Shown in pieces: positions 1-12,357 of a stretch of DNA of 64,000 nucleotides. The stretch's first letter is position 1. The number at the start of each line of letters is the position of its first letter. The translations under genes and the position numbers were made by a program. This DNA is from Dolomedes plantarius (taxonomy: Eukaryota; Arthropoda; Arachnida; Araneae; Dolomedidae). Under the pieces are notes generated by a model, which saw only the letters and a list, made by a program, of their open reading frames with translations, had not been told where the DNA came from and made no database searches. The DNA is taken from NCBI GenBank assembly GCA_907164885.2, contig OU015492.1, forward strand, positions 191,779,539-191,843,538, read 5' to 3'.

Positions 1-852
1 AAAAATGTAGATAACTTTCTGAAACTATTCATGTTTGATGAGTTAGCGTGTAAGTGGAATCTATACATAATTTACCAGTTGCTTGCTTATCTGTTTAAAT
101 ATAAAATCTTATAAATTATTCACTTAAAATGAATGCATTGTCACCTCCCCCACCACTTATACTAAATTTCAGTTCCTTCTCTTTTTCTGTCACGTAATTG
201 CAAAAGAAATATAAAATGTATGTTTCGGATTGAACAATCAGCCCGAGTCTGTAATTCATCGTTTTATTGTCTTTTAACGAAATAATACTCAATGAAGGTA
301 ATCAGTAACTTTTCTAACAAAATAAGGGAACACAAAATTAACCTATTTTCCATTTGAACTACGATTTGAGCAAAAAATACTTTCAATTTCATAAATAATT
401 CCTATTTCTTTGTCCTTGACCGTATAGAAACTTGGGCTGTTTCTTTCTCTCGTGACAATTTAAGAATAATTCTTATCCGGATAATGGTCACATACATTTC
501 TAAACTAGCATTAGTGAGATTCTGATTGCTACTCCAACTGTCTGAAATGAAGAGAAAATTGCGGTAAATAAAAGTCACGCAATAAAGTATTTTGGAGCAA
601 CAAACTTTTGTAACAAAATTAAAATTGCAAAAGACATTTCGTATTATTAAACATCTAGAAATGAGAAAATTAGTAACAATCATTGAAAGACGTTATGCTT
701 AACCAAGAAGGAAATTTTACAAGCTATTAAATGGGGTTTTAATATGATTTTCTTTAATGGTATTATATACATTAAAATCTTTATATTTTACAGTTAATTA
801 AAAATGAGTACTGCTTAAATGCACAATATTTTTTAAAGTAGCAGATAGTTTC
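1..852. other. AT-rich non-coding stretch, nothing recognised
   Basis: No coding signal, repeat structure or RNA gene could be supported here. The short open frames are unremarkable and lack family motifs. Confidence 0.6.
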
Positions 853-856
853 AGGA

Positions 857-1448
857 TGTTGCGACGACTTTTGTCTGCTATAGAAATGGGTGCGTATGCC
901 TTTCCAGTCCCTCTTCCCAAACTCCTTCACCCCCTTCGCCACCGGTCTGGAACATTTGCTGCCGTCTTGGGGAGTCCTAGGCATCATTAATTTCCTGAAC
1001 AGTCCCCCATTGGTGGGTGGAGGTTTGGGGGGACTTGCTACTATCTTGACTGGGTCAGCACCTCCGATCGTTATGTCCCAGTCATTAGGGGTATGGGTGT
1101 TGGCCCACCTTTTCTTAGCAGGCTTTGTATTGCTGGCGGTTTTTGGGAGGCACACATTTTTTGGCAACCCCTACTGGCACACATTTTTTGGCAAGCCCTT
1201 TGATAAGGGCTGACGTAGCCGAAAAGAAAGAAGTTCAGTTGTGAGTTGTTAGTTGGATATGTCCAGATTTTGACTGGCGTGAGAAGTCAGTTCTCTGTAC
1301 GTGGATGTGCTAATAAAGACTTGAAAACGAATTCCACGGGGTATTTTTTGTGCTCCCGGAGTCCTGTTTGTACTGAAGTGCAGGTTTCTCTTCCTGCCCA
1401 AACACAACGCAAGATAAAACGCTGGAATGGAGGAACGTCCTAGTAACA
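857..1448 (+). mobile_element. Solo LTR (family A, copy 1) of an LTR retrotransposon
   Basis: A 592-bp unit begins TGTTGCGACGAC and ends GTCCTAGTAACA, a near inverted repeat with canonical TG...CA ends. It is flanked by the same 4 bases, AGGA, at 853-856 and 1449-1452, as expected for a target-site duplication of a Gypsy-like integrase. A polyadenylation signal AATAAA lies at 1312-1317, which sets the plus orientation. A second copy at 25989-26566 shares the sequence end to end and has its own duplication (ACAT), so the boundaries are well fixed. There is no internal coding region, so this is a solo LTR left by LTR-LTR recombination. Copy 1 has a tandem internal repeat of about 27 bp near 1145-1195 (GGCACACATTTTTTGGCAA twice) that copy 2 lacks. 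Confidence 0.85.
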
Positions 1449-1452
1449 AGGA

Positions 1453-2572
1453 TACAGATGAAACACTTCAATCGAGTTAAAAGACACGATTATTTTTAAG
1501 GTTAACCCCAAAATGCAAAGAATATTTACCTGGTTCATTGGTGCAATAACTGAAAATTTCGAAAGAAGACTTTCCTCGTGCAAGGTGTAGGAATAGTAAA
1601 AAACTAATGAATAACTGAGAGGGGGTAGGCAAAACTTATGGTCAAGCCAACATCTTAAAACAATAAAGGAAGGAAAGAAGTTCTTCAAAAGAAAATAGGA
1701 AGAAATATGGATAATGTAAGATTAAAAGGTTTAATGTAGGAAAATAACAAAGTTAATGTCAGAAAACTAGAATTAAAAGAATTTTTTTTCAGAATAAGGA
1801 GGTGTGTGTTTTGGGTGCAAAGCATTAACACTGCTCATGAAAGTACTTTTAAAAGTAATATATGATTACTCAAAGGAAACGATTAATTCAACGTAGAGAA
1901 TAATCCCGTTTAGCCTGTCATATTCATATCAATAGGAAAAGTTAGTTTTAGTTTTAAAATTCAGATGTTGAACAGAATTAATAATAGTTGTCATAACAAA
2001 ATAAAATATTCTCTTATAAATTTATTGCAATCAAGAAATTCATTACCTGCACTACTTCCTAAATCTTCCTTAAAGTCTCGAAAGAAACTTTATTATGCTT
2101 CGAGTAAGCACAGCTTATAGAAAAATTTCATTAAGATACTCAACTTTTCCTCTGTGGGAATTAACTTTCCGATGGATGTCTATATTTCCTTAACCGTGAA
2201 CTATGTATTTAAGGTTCTATAGGATTATTTTATGTTTGATCATATTTAAACAAAATTAAACGCAAAGTATAAAAACCCATAATTAATTGAACTTAGGATA
2301 AAGAAAAAGAGATTATTAAATAAAAATATGGAAGCCTTTCTGCGTTTCCTGAAAATTATAATTGTACATACGTGAAATCGTACATTGTAAGTTAGCTTTA
2401 TCCTGCAACTAATTAGTTTAATGACCTCTTTAGTATTATTCAGCCGATGAATATGATAAAATTTCTATCATTTCGCGCCAATTTAAAAATGCAATGCATA
2501 TGCTGATCTTAAAGTCTGTCATTGCATCGGGCTCATAAAGTAGCATATATATTGCTCTCGGAAAAAAAATCG
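1453..2572. other. Non-coding, nothing recognised
   Basis: AT-rich sequence without supported genes, inverted repeats or tandem repeats. Confidence 0.55.
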
Positions 2573-2584
2573 AAAACAATATGT

Positions 2585-2758
2585 TGTTGTTGTTGTTGTT
2601 GTTGTTGTTTCTTATGCCCCCCTGGTTGGAAGTTCCAGGCCAGGTCGATGTAGGCTTTGGGCTGAAATGTGCGGCTCCTGTTTAATTAGCACCACAAGGG
2701 TCGAGTCCGTCTTAGCTAGTTGCCACCTCAATTTTGACCTAGCACCCCCAGAGGCGAC
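2585..2758 (-). mobile_element. 5'-truncated tRNA-SINE with (CAA)n tail
   Basis: On the minus strand this matches the 3' half of the SINE copies at 42688-43055 and 37808-38773 (shared segments around ACCCTTGTGGTGCTAATT). It ends in a (CAA)n tail, read on the plus strand as TGT repeats from 2585. A 12-bp duplication, AAAACARTATGT with one mismatch, flanks it at 2573-2584 and 2759-2770, which marks LINE-mediated retroposition. The tRNA-like head is missing, so this is a dead, 5'-truncated copy. Confidence 0.75.
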
Positions 2759-2770
2759 AAAACAGTATGT

Positions 2771-3190
2771 ACTATAGTTAATCAAATAAATGCAACATCA
2801 ATGCACTTGTAAACTCAAAAAAAATAGCCTCTGATTTGGAGGTTATAAAAATTTCAAGAAACCGCAGTAGACTTCAAATACAATATTCATTTACAAATAC
2901 AATATTCACGCAGCTGTCGAAAAAATTCATGGTGCCATACGAATGAACTCAGCTTTCAAATGCTAATGGTCTTCTGCTCTCCCGGAGCATGCACGCAAGT
3001 TGTAGCAAAGTTTACTACTGCCATAGTTTCGCAGTACTACATATAAAGCTTATGTTATCCCATTGAGTTGGAGTGAAATTATTTATTTTGATTTCCAGTT
3101 ATACGTAAGCAAAATAAATTAATAAATAAATAAAAACTATAAAAAAAAACTTTGTTCGAAATTTTATGCACGCACCCAGATGTTACTGAT
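2771..3190. other. Non-coding, nothing recognised
   Basis: AT-rich, with simple AATAAATA runs near 3115-3135. No gene or repeat boundary could be supported. Confidence 0.5.
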
Positions 3191-3265
3191 TAACCCTTAG
3201 CTTACGGGGCCCATTTTCCTCTTTACAACGGTAAATTTCATTCCCTTTTGTAAGAACGTCCAATC

Positions 3266-3270
<5 letters not shown>
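3191..3270 (-). mobile_element. 3' end of the TA-microsatellite SINE family
   Basis: The sequence TTAGCTTACGGGG followed by an AAATTTCAT...CTTTTGTAAGAACG block is shared with 37808-37890 (same orientation) and with 21710-21800 (opposite orientation). In all three places it borders a long (TA)n run. This copy is interrupted: the TA run is followed directly by a Tc1 terminal repeat, and the rest of the SINE is not found on the other side. Confidence 0.65.

Positions 3271-3338
<68 letters not shown>
3271..3338. repeat. (AT)34 microsatellite
   Basis: Pure AT dinucleotide run. It is the internal microsatellite of the neighbouring SINE fragment and the TA target into which the Tc1 element inserted; the terminal repeat begins at 3339 directly after a TA. 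Confidence 0.95.
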
Positions 3339-3341
<3 letters not shown>

Positions 3342-4237
3342 TGCTGGCCACCGAAATTGCAGCACCAAGAAAGACAAGAGATATCACAACAAAATTTATT
3401 TTGTAGATAACATGTTGACCAAGTATCAAATGATTAAATTTATAGACTTCTGTGAAGTGTGGTTCCTGCCAAAATCAGTAGCCAGAGTAGCCGCCATTGT
3501 TGGAAATCACCGCTGCCACACGCCTCTTCATTGATTCAAAGAGACTTTGGATGAGTTCTTGGGGTACAGCAGACCAAGCAGCTTCCACACGTTGCCAAAG
3601 TTGATCTGCTGTGGCAGCTGGGGATGGAATCTGGGCCAATCGTAGAGCAACCATGGACCACATGTTTTCTATCGGCGAAAGATCCGGATAGCGAGGCTGC
3701 CAGGGAAGCAATTCAATCTGACGATTGACGAAGAACCGTTGGACAATGCATGCCACGTGTGGTCGCGCATTATCCTGTTGAAATATGGCAGTGGGCAAGC
3801 CCTGAAGGTAAGGAAGGACAACTGGCTCCAACACCTCGGAGATGTAGCGCTGGCTGTTTAAAGTACCGGCAATGCGTACTAGAGGTGTGCGAGAGTGATA
3901 TCCAATACCGCCCCATACCATAATACCCGGTGCAGGACCAGTGTGGCGGTGCATAACGCAGCTGTTCAGCAACCTCTCTTCACGGTGTCTCCAGACTCGA
4001 ATGCGACCATCGTGGTGTTACAGACAGAAGCGTGACTCGTCAGTAAAGACAATTTCATTCCATTCTGCCGTCCACATCCTTCTGTCATCGCACCATTGGC
4101 TGCGGAGACGTCTGTGGTTCTGCGTCAAGGGTAGACAAAGCAATGGACGTCTTGCGGACAGACCACTCTGCTGTAAACGGCGTCGAATGGTACGCTCAGA
4201 CACTGGATGATGCGTTACAGACTGCATGTGCTGTTCG
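3339..4237 (-). mobile_element. Truncated Tc1-like element, transposase 3' half
   Basis: Minus-strand DDE transposase of the IS630/Tc1 superfamily, closely related to the copy at 33573-34857. The 3' terminal repeat (CACTGCTGGCCACCG) starts at 3339 beside the TA microsatellite. Coding sequence runs from about 4237 down to the stop at 3475. It contains the first catalytic Asp in FTDESR, the second in QQDNARPH, and Glu in SPIENMW, so the catalytic core is present. The N-terminal paired-type helix-turn-helix half and the 5' terminal repeat are absent: homology to the other copy stops abruptly near 4237, where Gypsy sequence begins. An in-frame TAA (minus strand, 4018-4020) replaces a Gln codon seen in the other copy. 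The element is inactive. Confidence 0.9.
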
Positions 4238-7200
4238 CGAGTTTCAAATCGACATCGTGGACGGCATGATAGTAAAGCCCAACGTTATAGTAACATTAGT
4301 GCGCTTACATTAAAAAATGTGCAACTACCTTATGTGCACTTGCAAATTGATTCAATTCCCATAACAACTTTACTTGATACCGGCAGCGAAAGGTCGTACA
4401 TGTCAGAAAAGTACTTCAAATCGCATTACGACATGAAGCGCTTAAACACACATAATAAATTACGAACACTTTCAGCTCAAGGGGAAGAATGTCAAATATT
4501 AGGCTCATTATTGACACACATTAGTATACAATCCCAAAAAAACGACCTTGTTTTTCATGTAATGCGAAATATGCAACTGGAGGTTATCCTAGGGATTGAT
4601 TTTTGCTACTCGTGTAATGTAGCACTAAATTTCAAGCAGAATTCTATCTCGGTGCAGATGCACCAACAGTCCAAAGAAGCTGTGCTGCCCGTTCCGGTTG
4701 ACTTGTCGAAAACGGACTTAAAAGAAAACGAAAAAGTTCGTTTACAGACTACTTTAAACAAATTTGCCGAGGTATTTTCAGACAAGCCAGGTATTACTCA
4801 CGTTACAACTCACAAAATTGATACGGGAGACAGTCCCCCAATTCGTGCCCGCCCATATAGGTACGATACAAACAAGCAGAATGTTATAGACATTCATATT
4901 GATAAAATGCTTCGCCAAAATATTATTTCGCCGGTCGATAGTCAGTGGGCAAGTCCGGTTGTGTTATGTCGAAAAAAAGGCAACTTGCCTATTACTGATC
5001 CCGAAGCCTGGAGATTTGCAGTTGATTACAGGGGGCTGAATAAAGTAACAAAATTCTCTACATATCCTATGCCAATAATTTAGGATATTCTTCATAGTTT
5101 AAAGTCATTTAAATACATGACTACTTTAGATTTAACATCCGGGTTTTTCCAAGTACCTATGGCGGCTGAAGACGTTAAAAAAACGGCGTTTATAACAAAA
5201 AAAGGCACTTTTGCGTTTCGTCGCATGCCCTTTGGACTGAATGGGGCACCTGGCACATTCCAGAAACTTATGGATATAGTACTAAGGCCTGTTTTAGGAA
5301 AGAACGTTGCCGTATACCTCGACGACATAATTATTACGGGGGAAACTTTAACCGAGCACTTAGCTCTTTTACAGAAAGTGCTCTCTCTGATAAAACAGGC
5401 TGGCTTAACAATAAATACAAAAAAGTGTCAGTTCGTCCGCAAAGAACTACCGTATTTAGGATTCAAAATTACGCGTCAGGGCGTTCAAACGGATTCATCT
5501 AAAATCGACGCTGTAAAAGCGTTTAAAATCCCACAAACGGGAAAACAACTTTCGTCGTTTCTTGGTCTTTGCTCATATTACCGCACATTTATACCTGCAT
5601 TCTCGGAAGTCGCCGAACCGCTTTACAAATTGCGAAAGAAACGCACTAAATTTACGTGGAGTTCTGAAGCCCAGAACGCCTTCCAAACATTAAAGCAGAA
5701 ATTGATCCAAGCTCCGGTACTACGCCATCCAGATCACAAGCTACAATTCGTAGTGCAAACGGATGCTTCTAATGTCGGAATCGGCGCTGTACTAATGCAG
5801 GAAAACCAACCTATCGCTTTCACATCGCGAACTTTAAATTCCGCAGAACGAAACTATACAACCACTGAAAGGGAATGTTTGGCTATTGTCGTAGCACTCA
5901 AAAAATTTCGCTGTTATTTCTCAGAACAGCCGGTTCGGGTTATAACTGACCATGCTGCTTTAACCCGATTATACTCGGGCAAAAATTTTACGCCTCGTGT
6001 CATTCGCTGGGCATTAAAGATCCAGGAATACAACTTAATCATTGAGCATCGTCCGGGGAAAGGAAATCTGGTAGCGGATGCTTTAAGCAGAGACCCAGAG
6101 GGGGAGTCGATAACTCAATGTGAAATGCTCACTTCTATTGTGCTAGATAATAAAACGCAGTTAAAAGAAGAACTTCGTAAAGACCTGGAATTCGGAGATA
6201 TAGTTAAATACCTAGAAAACCCCGAACAATTTTCCGGAGTTGATCTGCATGCTATACAGGGTAGAGCACAGAACTATGAACTAGTCGATGATCTCCTTTT
6301 TTACAAATCATCCACAAATCGGAATGGTGAAATTCGTCCCGTCATTCCATGTTCAATGAGAACACACATTCTACATACTCTTCACGATTTACCTACAGCC
6401 GGCCATATGGGTATTCGAAAAACTTTTTCTCGACTTAATGAGGTGGTTTACTGGCCCCAAATGAGGAAGTAGGTCACCCAGTACGTTCAAAGCTGCGACA
6501 CTTGTCAGCGTACTAACTACACAAATTACCGCCCCGCGGGTTTTTTACAAAGTATCGTGGCCACGTTCCCTAATGATATCGTAGGGATAGATTTATTAGG
6601 CCCATATCCCCGTAGTGCAAGTGGAAAATACAGGTTCTTACTCGTAATAGTCGACCATTTTTCAAAATGGACCGAAATTATACCCCTGCGTAGAGCCTCA
6701 GCCAAAGCAGTTGCTGATGCATTTACACATAATTATGTTTTGCGATATGGTGCCCCTGTAAAAATTATTAGCGATAACGGTGTTCAGTTTGTCAGCGAAG
6801 TTTTCACGGACCTGTGTCGCAGGCTTCAAATAAAACATGCAAAAATGGTCACTTATAGACCACAGTCGAATATTGCGGAACGGGTGAATCGCAATGTAGT
6901 TAAAATGATTCGCGCATTTATACAAAACAATCATAAAACATGGGATCAACATATACAGCAGTTTGCGTTTGCATTACGTTCGGCCGTCCACGACTCGACA
7001 GCCAAAACACCTGCCGAAGTTTTTCTAGGCAGAAAGATTATCACCCCTTTAGACAGTCTATTCTTCGTACCGGGGCAAGCGCCTCAATTTCAACTAGCTG
7101 ATATTCAGGAGATGCTTCGCGAGGTCAAGCAAGTTAATGACCAGATGCGGAAGCAACAGAAGATATACTACGATAAAAATCGTAGGGAGGAGAAATTTGA

Positions 7201-7903
7201 AGTTGGGCAATGGGTTTTAAAAGCCACCCACTCACTATCTAACGCCAGTAAAGGCATAGTCGGGAAATTTTGCCCGAAATTTCAAGGTCCGTACCAAATA
7301 AAAAAGGTAGCAGGCCCAGTGGTTACCTTACAAGAAGGCCAACAGCAAGTTCCCGCAAATATAGACCAGATTAAGAGGTATATAAACCGTGCAGACTATA
7401 CCCTGTTTTCAAATCAAGTGCAACAAGGTTCACAAGGTTCACAAGATGCTGGACCCTCGGGGGTCACCAACGAAGACCGTCCTCCCCCTACTCACGATTC
7501 CGGTGATAACCTGCATGAGGGAAGCAGCTCCACTCCTGCACAGGAACCCCGGTCAGGAGTTAAAACAAAGACTCCCATGACTTCTCCATCGTCGGCGCCT
7601 GACTCTCAGCCGTTCGAACATCCACGCAAGCGGGGGAAGCAGACGCAAAGGAAACGAAAGATCTCTGCCGCCCAACAAGATCCTCCTCCCAAGAGACCTC
7701 CTGTCCATCGTCAAGCCCGACCAGCGCCTCAGGACCAACGACCTGCTGCACGAAGGATGCCCACACGGTCAACGAACCCCTTTACTAGGACTGCGACCGT
7801 CAAGAGAGGTTCCACGGATTGGACAGACTGGTGCAAGGAAGTTGCTGCATTCATGAGGAACAAGTCTTGTATCAACTTTCTTATTCTAACTCCCACCCTT
7901 TAA
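4238..7903 (+). pseudogene. pol: Gypsy pol polyprotein (PR-RT-RNaseH-IN), two in-frame stops
   Basis: One reading frame is shared by three open segments and is broken only by TAG codons at 5081-5083 and 6470-6472. Domains in order: retropepsin with active-site DTG (Asp codon 4376-4378); reverse transcriptase with FAVDYRGLN before the first stop and MPFGLNGAP and YLDD (5315-5326) after it; RNase H with TDASN, TTEREC and TDHAAL; the HHCC zinc-binding part of integrase spanning the second stop (GHMGIRK before, CDTC after); integrase core with Asp at 6590, Asp at 6773 and Glu at 6878, a 34-residue gap as in D,D(35)E enzymes; a GPY/F module (FQGPYQIKK); then a long Pro/Gln/Arg-rich tail of about 170 residues. 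The family makes cDNA from its RNA and inserts it. The missing gag and the two stops mean this copy cannot. The ATG at 4226 lies in the Tc1 part and is not a real start. Confidence 0.9.
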
Positions 7904-8446
7904 TAAAACCGAACCAAATTGGTTTGAAATTCCCCAGTGTATATACTGTGTAAACATTTTGAGGGGAAGTGGTGAGGCACTGAAAAAAAAAAGACATACT
8001 GTTGTTTTATAAATTTTTGAAGGGGACATGTAGTGACTAGAAAAAAAATACATACTGCATAATATAATAATTAACTAACTAACATACTAACTTCCTAAAA
8101 CATAACACATGTACATTATGAATTGGGGATAGAGCAGATACAAACAGTCAAGAAATGTCATGCTGTGCAATTGTGTTGACACTTTTAACTAAAATAAGTT
8201 TTTTAGGGCGCAGTTGGCCAGCCCAGTATCCGCAACTCTGCAAATCCACTGTTTGATGGTGTCACCTGGACCCTTCGGGGTTAGTTTTGTAAAATGGTAG
8301 TGGCGTTTTTCCTCCACACAACGTGTGGAAGGTTTTTTTGGCTTTGCCACCCATTATGTAAAAAGTCAGACCAGCACGCGTTTTCAATTAGTTAACTGAA
8401 GCCGTTCAGACCTCAGTTACCTAATTTTTTTTTCGAGGGAGGCCAG

Positions 8447-8900
8447 TGTAAGGTATACACAAAATTCGATTCACAAGAATCGAACTTTTGAATTAATGAA
8501 TTAAAGAAGCTGCTTCAGATATGCTAATTTCGGCATACGCTCTTAGTATAAATACCACGCAGCGTCATTAAGAAGAAAGGGGAGGTTGTTAAGGTTGAAA
8601 AGGTGTTATCCTGCGCTAGTGCTTAGCGGGCCAGAAGTTTACATGGCAGTACTGCTGGTTTGACTTACTGTTCGTGAGTATAGAAAATATATTGTTCTTG
8701 AAAGCTGTATTTATATTCCGTACAAGTAGTACGCATGCTTATTGCTGTAAAAGCCAATTATATGTGCAACGAATTCAATAAACATTGTTTCATGTATAAA
8801 CTGTATAGTGTATAAAATTCAAATAGAGTGCCACTTCAAATTATATACACCCAAGTCTGGGTAGAAGTGAGCATAAGAAACTCTATAATTCTTACAATAA
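8447..8900 (+). promoter_or_regulatory. 3' LTR of the Gypsy element with TATA box and polyA signal
   Basis: Starts TGTAAGGTATACAC and probably ends ATTCTTACA (about 8892-8900), an imperfect inverted match to the start; the right boundary is uncertain. It contains a perfect short palindrome (ATTCGATTCACAAGAATCGAA, read around 8464-8484), a TATA-like TATAAATACC at about 8547-8557 and AATAAA at about 8777-8782, which give a plausible U3-R-U5 order. It aligns along its length with the inverted solo LTR at 12358-12848. Confidence 0.75.
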
Positions 8901-10377
8901 AGCATTTTTATTTTACGCTATGAATTCCAAAAAACTATCAAACGTTCGTGTGTGTATATATATATATGTCTGTATTACCACATAAACGCCATAGGCTAGT
9001 TTATTTTTTTATAGGAAATTCAGTTTTCCTTCATTTGAAATCCGCAACTTGATTAAAAATAACGATTAATGCTTAAGAAAAGTTTTAAGCGCAAACTAAG
9101 TCTTGCGCCTGAGAAATTCATTAATTACTTTTCTGATATCATGTTCTCGTTTACCTGATCTATCGCAAAAGATCTTTCAGCTTGTGCAAATAATTGATTA
9201 TTAAGAAAATCCATTATCGGAGAACGCTATTTAAAATTCAATTTAGCCTCAAAACTAAATTATTTGATTTCGGCGATAACGCTCTCCTCGCTCTGTGAAG
9301 CTGCTTGACTTGATTACACGCAATTATGTAAACAAAGGAAGGATGATTTAAACGAAATCCTGAATTATTGAAACCTTTCCAGCGGCTTTTGCATTGAAGC
9401 AGCTCATTGTATAAAGAGTCTAAAATTTCTCAGAAGCTGTCGCTGCATTCTTTTAAGCAACAATACATGCGTTTGGTTTTTCTTTCTTCACACAATAACG
9501 CAAACACTTTAAGCTGTCTATTACAACATAGTCTTCGTTAATGCAGACTATTTTTTAATTATTAATATTGATAAAAAATTAGAAAACGACGATTTTGATA
9601 GCATTTGTAAGACAATCAAGTTTTAATTTCCTTTCCTCGTCTACATCCAACTTTCATTCCAATGTCGATCAGGAATGTTTAAATATATATACTTGTATTT
9701 ACGAATTGTTATTTTTCTATGAATTTTCCATATACAAGTTCTATATAATGTTATGAAAACGGAATGTTCCTAGAGCTATGCAAATTAAATAGACTAATAG
9801 CTAATTAAGTTCTATTGTATACTGACTCGTAATTTTTTTAGTTAGAAAAGCATGAATAAGTGCTTGCCAGTTAACTAATTGAATCGCGCTATCTTAAATA
9901 TACTCTATTATCTAAATATTCTATACCAATTTAAACTGCGAGGCTTAATCAGAAGCGATGGAGTGGTTTGTAAATAAACCGGGTTTGTCCAGATGTAATA
10001 TGGTAAGTGATACAAATCGTTACTGTTTAAAATAAAAATTTGACTCAAACTAAAAAAAATATTGAATGAGTCTTTAAATATTAAGTAAGTCTTAAAAAAC
10101 AATAAATTGTTAATGTGTTATATAATATATTCACAATATCTGCATCAATACGTTCAGAACAGTGTGATTTGCTAATGTAAAAATGTAATAATTCACAACT
10201 TATGAATAAATATGCATCGAAACAGTGTAATATTCAAGTAGTGTAATAAGGAAAAATTATCATCCTTTTAAATAAAAGTTTTGAACCATTAGAAGTGGAT
10301 ACTTCTTGTATTTAAGTATGAAGCTCCATTAGTAAACTGAAGCATCCATTTCTAAATAGAGGTTTAAGAGGAGGATT
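8901..10377. other. Non-coding, nothing recognised
   Basis: AT-rich sequence with a short (TA)n run near 8955-8965. No supported gene, terminal repeats or tandem array. Confidence 0.5.
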
Positions 10378-10381
10378 TTAA

Positions 10382-11134
10382 GGGGACTCACGACCCTTAA
10401 GTCGAGGAAATAAGGCATATTTTCATACTTTTTGACTCTTTGTAACTATTTCAATTTACTCCCAATTTTTCCAAATTTCATGTATATGATAAATTGATAT
10501 ATGTATTTTAATAAACAAATTTTCAACTCTAAAGATAATTTTAAATGATTGTTTTTAAATGCTTTAGATATACCTTGTTTAAGTATTTTTATTGTATACT
10601 GGCTTGAGCGCAGAACTATGAAATCAATTTTACACTTAAATGTGTAATTCCTGTTTTATATTTAAAATGAATAATTCAAAATACAATTGAACATAAAATA
10701 TTCAACATTAAAATATGTTTTCAATTTTTTAAAAACTGCTCAAAATATACTTAAAATTTCCTTAAATCTTTGCATTAATTTACCCCTGAAAAAATATCAA
10801 AATATGCAGTGATTGCAATAATTATACTCCAGACGCAATAAAATAACATGATTATGCAGTGATAAAAATTTCATGGAATTATGTTTCATAGTTTTTGAGA
10901 TATCAGTCGCGGTATGATGCCAAAATTACATTTTGAGAAAAATGAGTTTAAAATTTTTCTTACCATAAACTTGATCAGTAATTAAATATTTAGAATATCA
11001 ATATCTCCGGAACTAAGCGGAATAGTTTCATGTGGTTTGCTTTATTTTTTTTCAGAAATGATCAGTCTTTAACAGATATTTTTTTCAAAAAATCGAATGC
11101 TTTAAAGATTTAAGAGTAGTGAGTCAGTCCCCTT
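10382..11134. mobile_element. TTAA-flanked MITE, 753 bp
   Basis: TTAA at 10378-10381 and at 11135-11138 enclose a segment starting GGGGACTCACGACC and ending GTGAGTCAGTCCCCTT, an imperfect inverted pair. TTAA duplication is characteristic of piggyBac-type transposition. The interior is non-coding and AT-rich. The terminal motif resembles the elements at 17511, 43200 and 47377 (pattern GG..AC...GGACC), suggesting one superfamily. Confidence 0.6.
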
Positions 11135-11138
11135 TTAA

Positions 11139-12044
11139 AAAAATTCTCGAAGATGTGTTTTTTAAACCTGTGGTTTGTTATACTATAATGTATGAGAGAA
11201 AGACAATAACGCTCCCTTCAGTCTAATAATATAAGTTTGTATTTTTTACTATGAGCAGGATGTTACTATTGCCGAGCTGACCCCTCCTCCTTGCCCCATC
11301 TTCGTCATCTTGGATGTTTCTTTCTTTGAACTACCGGGCCATGTCGTTGATCAGTCTTGAAATGTAATCTCCTTGGCTATCACAATTTCAACCAACTCAC
11401 CTAGAACTTACTTCTCTTTTAACTAATCACCAGAATCTTACAGCAGGAGGATGTTACCTGAATGAAAAGCAAGATGAATGATGCAGTCTCGATCACTTCA
11501 GTAAAACACGTATGTGTCTGTAAATGAGTGAGTTTGTGTATGTATGTAATAAGGCTCCATTGTTCTGATAAAACAATGTCGCTGACTTTAATAATTTGTT
11601 GAACTCTTTTGGATATGATTCATCCGCATATTCCTTCCAACATCCCTGTTATGGACCTATGTAACGTTTATTCGCATTTAGCTTTGCGTTAACTATTCAC
11701 AGAGATCTTGTATTGACGTAGGGAGAGACAAGTTTCCTCTGTAAATATATCTCAGGAACTTGAAAATTCTTTCGACAGAATTAAGGCTCTAAATTGAAGG
11801 TAACGACTCTGTATTAATTTATCTGCAAGTAAAATAAGTTCTTAAAGCTCCCTGAATTCCTTTTTCCCACGTTGATCCAACTGGCTTTTTGTAATATGCA
11901 AGTAAGTGTAAATGAAGAAAACAATGCAGTGAACTACTTTTTAATTAGCAGAATCAGCTCATTTTATCTTATTGTTTTCTAATGTCTTTAGTTTGGTTTG
12001 TTTTGGAGCGCTACGGACAATTTTTTGCTACACGAGGGCTAATT
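11139..12044. other. Non-coding, nothing recognised
   Basis: A pyrimidine-rich, more GC-rich patch near 11275-11345 stands out, but no frame or motif supports a gene. Confidence 0.45.
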
Positions 12045-12049
12045 AGACC

Positions 12050-12170
12050 GGGGGACTTAGTGCTTAAAGCCGATTCCGAACGGCTACAAACATCCATGCC
12101 AACAGTGGGACTCAAACCCATAGATTCTGGTACCGAAGGTCAGCGCCCTAGCCATTCGTCCATAATCCGG
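12050..12170 (-). mobile_element. tRNA-derived SINE head
   Basis: On the minus strand an A-box-like TGGCTAGGGCGCTGACC is followed about 35 nt later by a B-box-like GGGTTTGAGTCCC. This is the internal RNA polymerase III promoter layout of tRNAs and tRNA-derived SINEs. The flanking arms do not form a full cloverleaf that I can support, so a functional tRNA is unlikely. Confidence 0.5.
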
Positions 12171-12357
12171 CTTATAACTTCTTTAGAGGTAGTCCCAGAC
12201 CTTGGCCCAATTTCCAAAATTTTGTATATTGGCCTTTATGTATGATGCATAGGAACTTGTATGAATTGTATATGAATTTGTAAATTGCTTCACAACCGAG
12301 CCAGTTAAAAGCTTTTGGATATTTGCATATTTAAAATCGGGAACATTTTTTAGAGGA

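Larger units (their letters stand above)
4238..8900 (+). mobile_element. 5'-truncated Ty3/Gypsy retrotransposon with 3' LTR
   Basis: Contains the pol region (4238-7903), a 3' untranslated part (7904-8446) and a 3' LTR (8447 to about 8900). Gag, the primer-binding site and the 5' LTR are missing: the left end is an abrupt junction with a Tc1 fragment at about 4237. A purine-rich stretch (CGAGGGAGG at about 8434-8442) lies just before the LTR, as expected of a polypurine tract. A second, inverted LTR of the same family stands alone at about 12358-12848. No target-site duplication can be tested because the left end is lost. Two near-repeats ending in GACATACTG/TACATACTG with poly-A runs lie at about 7960-8060 in the 3' region. 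Confidence 0.9.

Noticed and set aside
890..1213. Overlapping open frames at 781-1213 as a gene
   Set aside because: They fall inside a solo LTR whose other copy does not keep the frame.
4226..4240. ATG at 4226 as the start of the Gypsy polyprotein
   Set aside because: It lies in antisense Tc1 sequence; the Gypsy frame enters mid-gene with gag missing.
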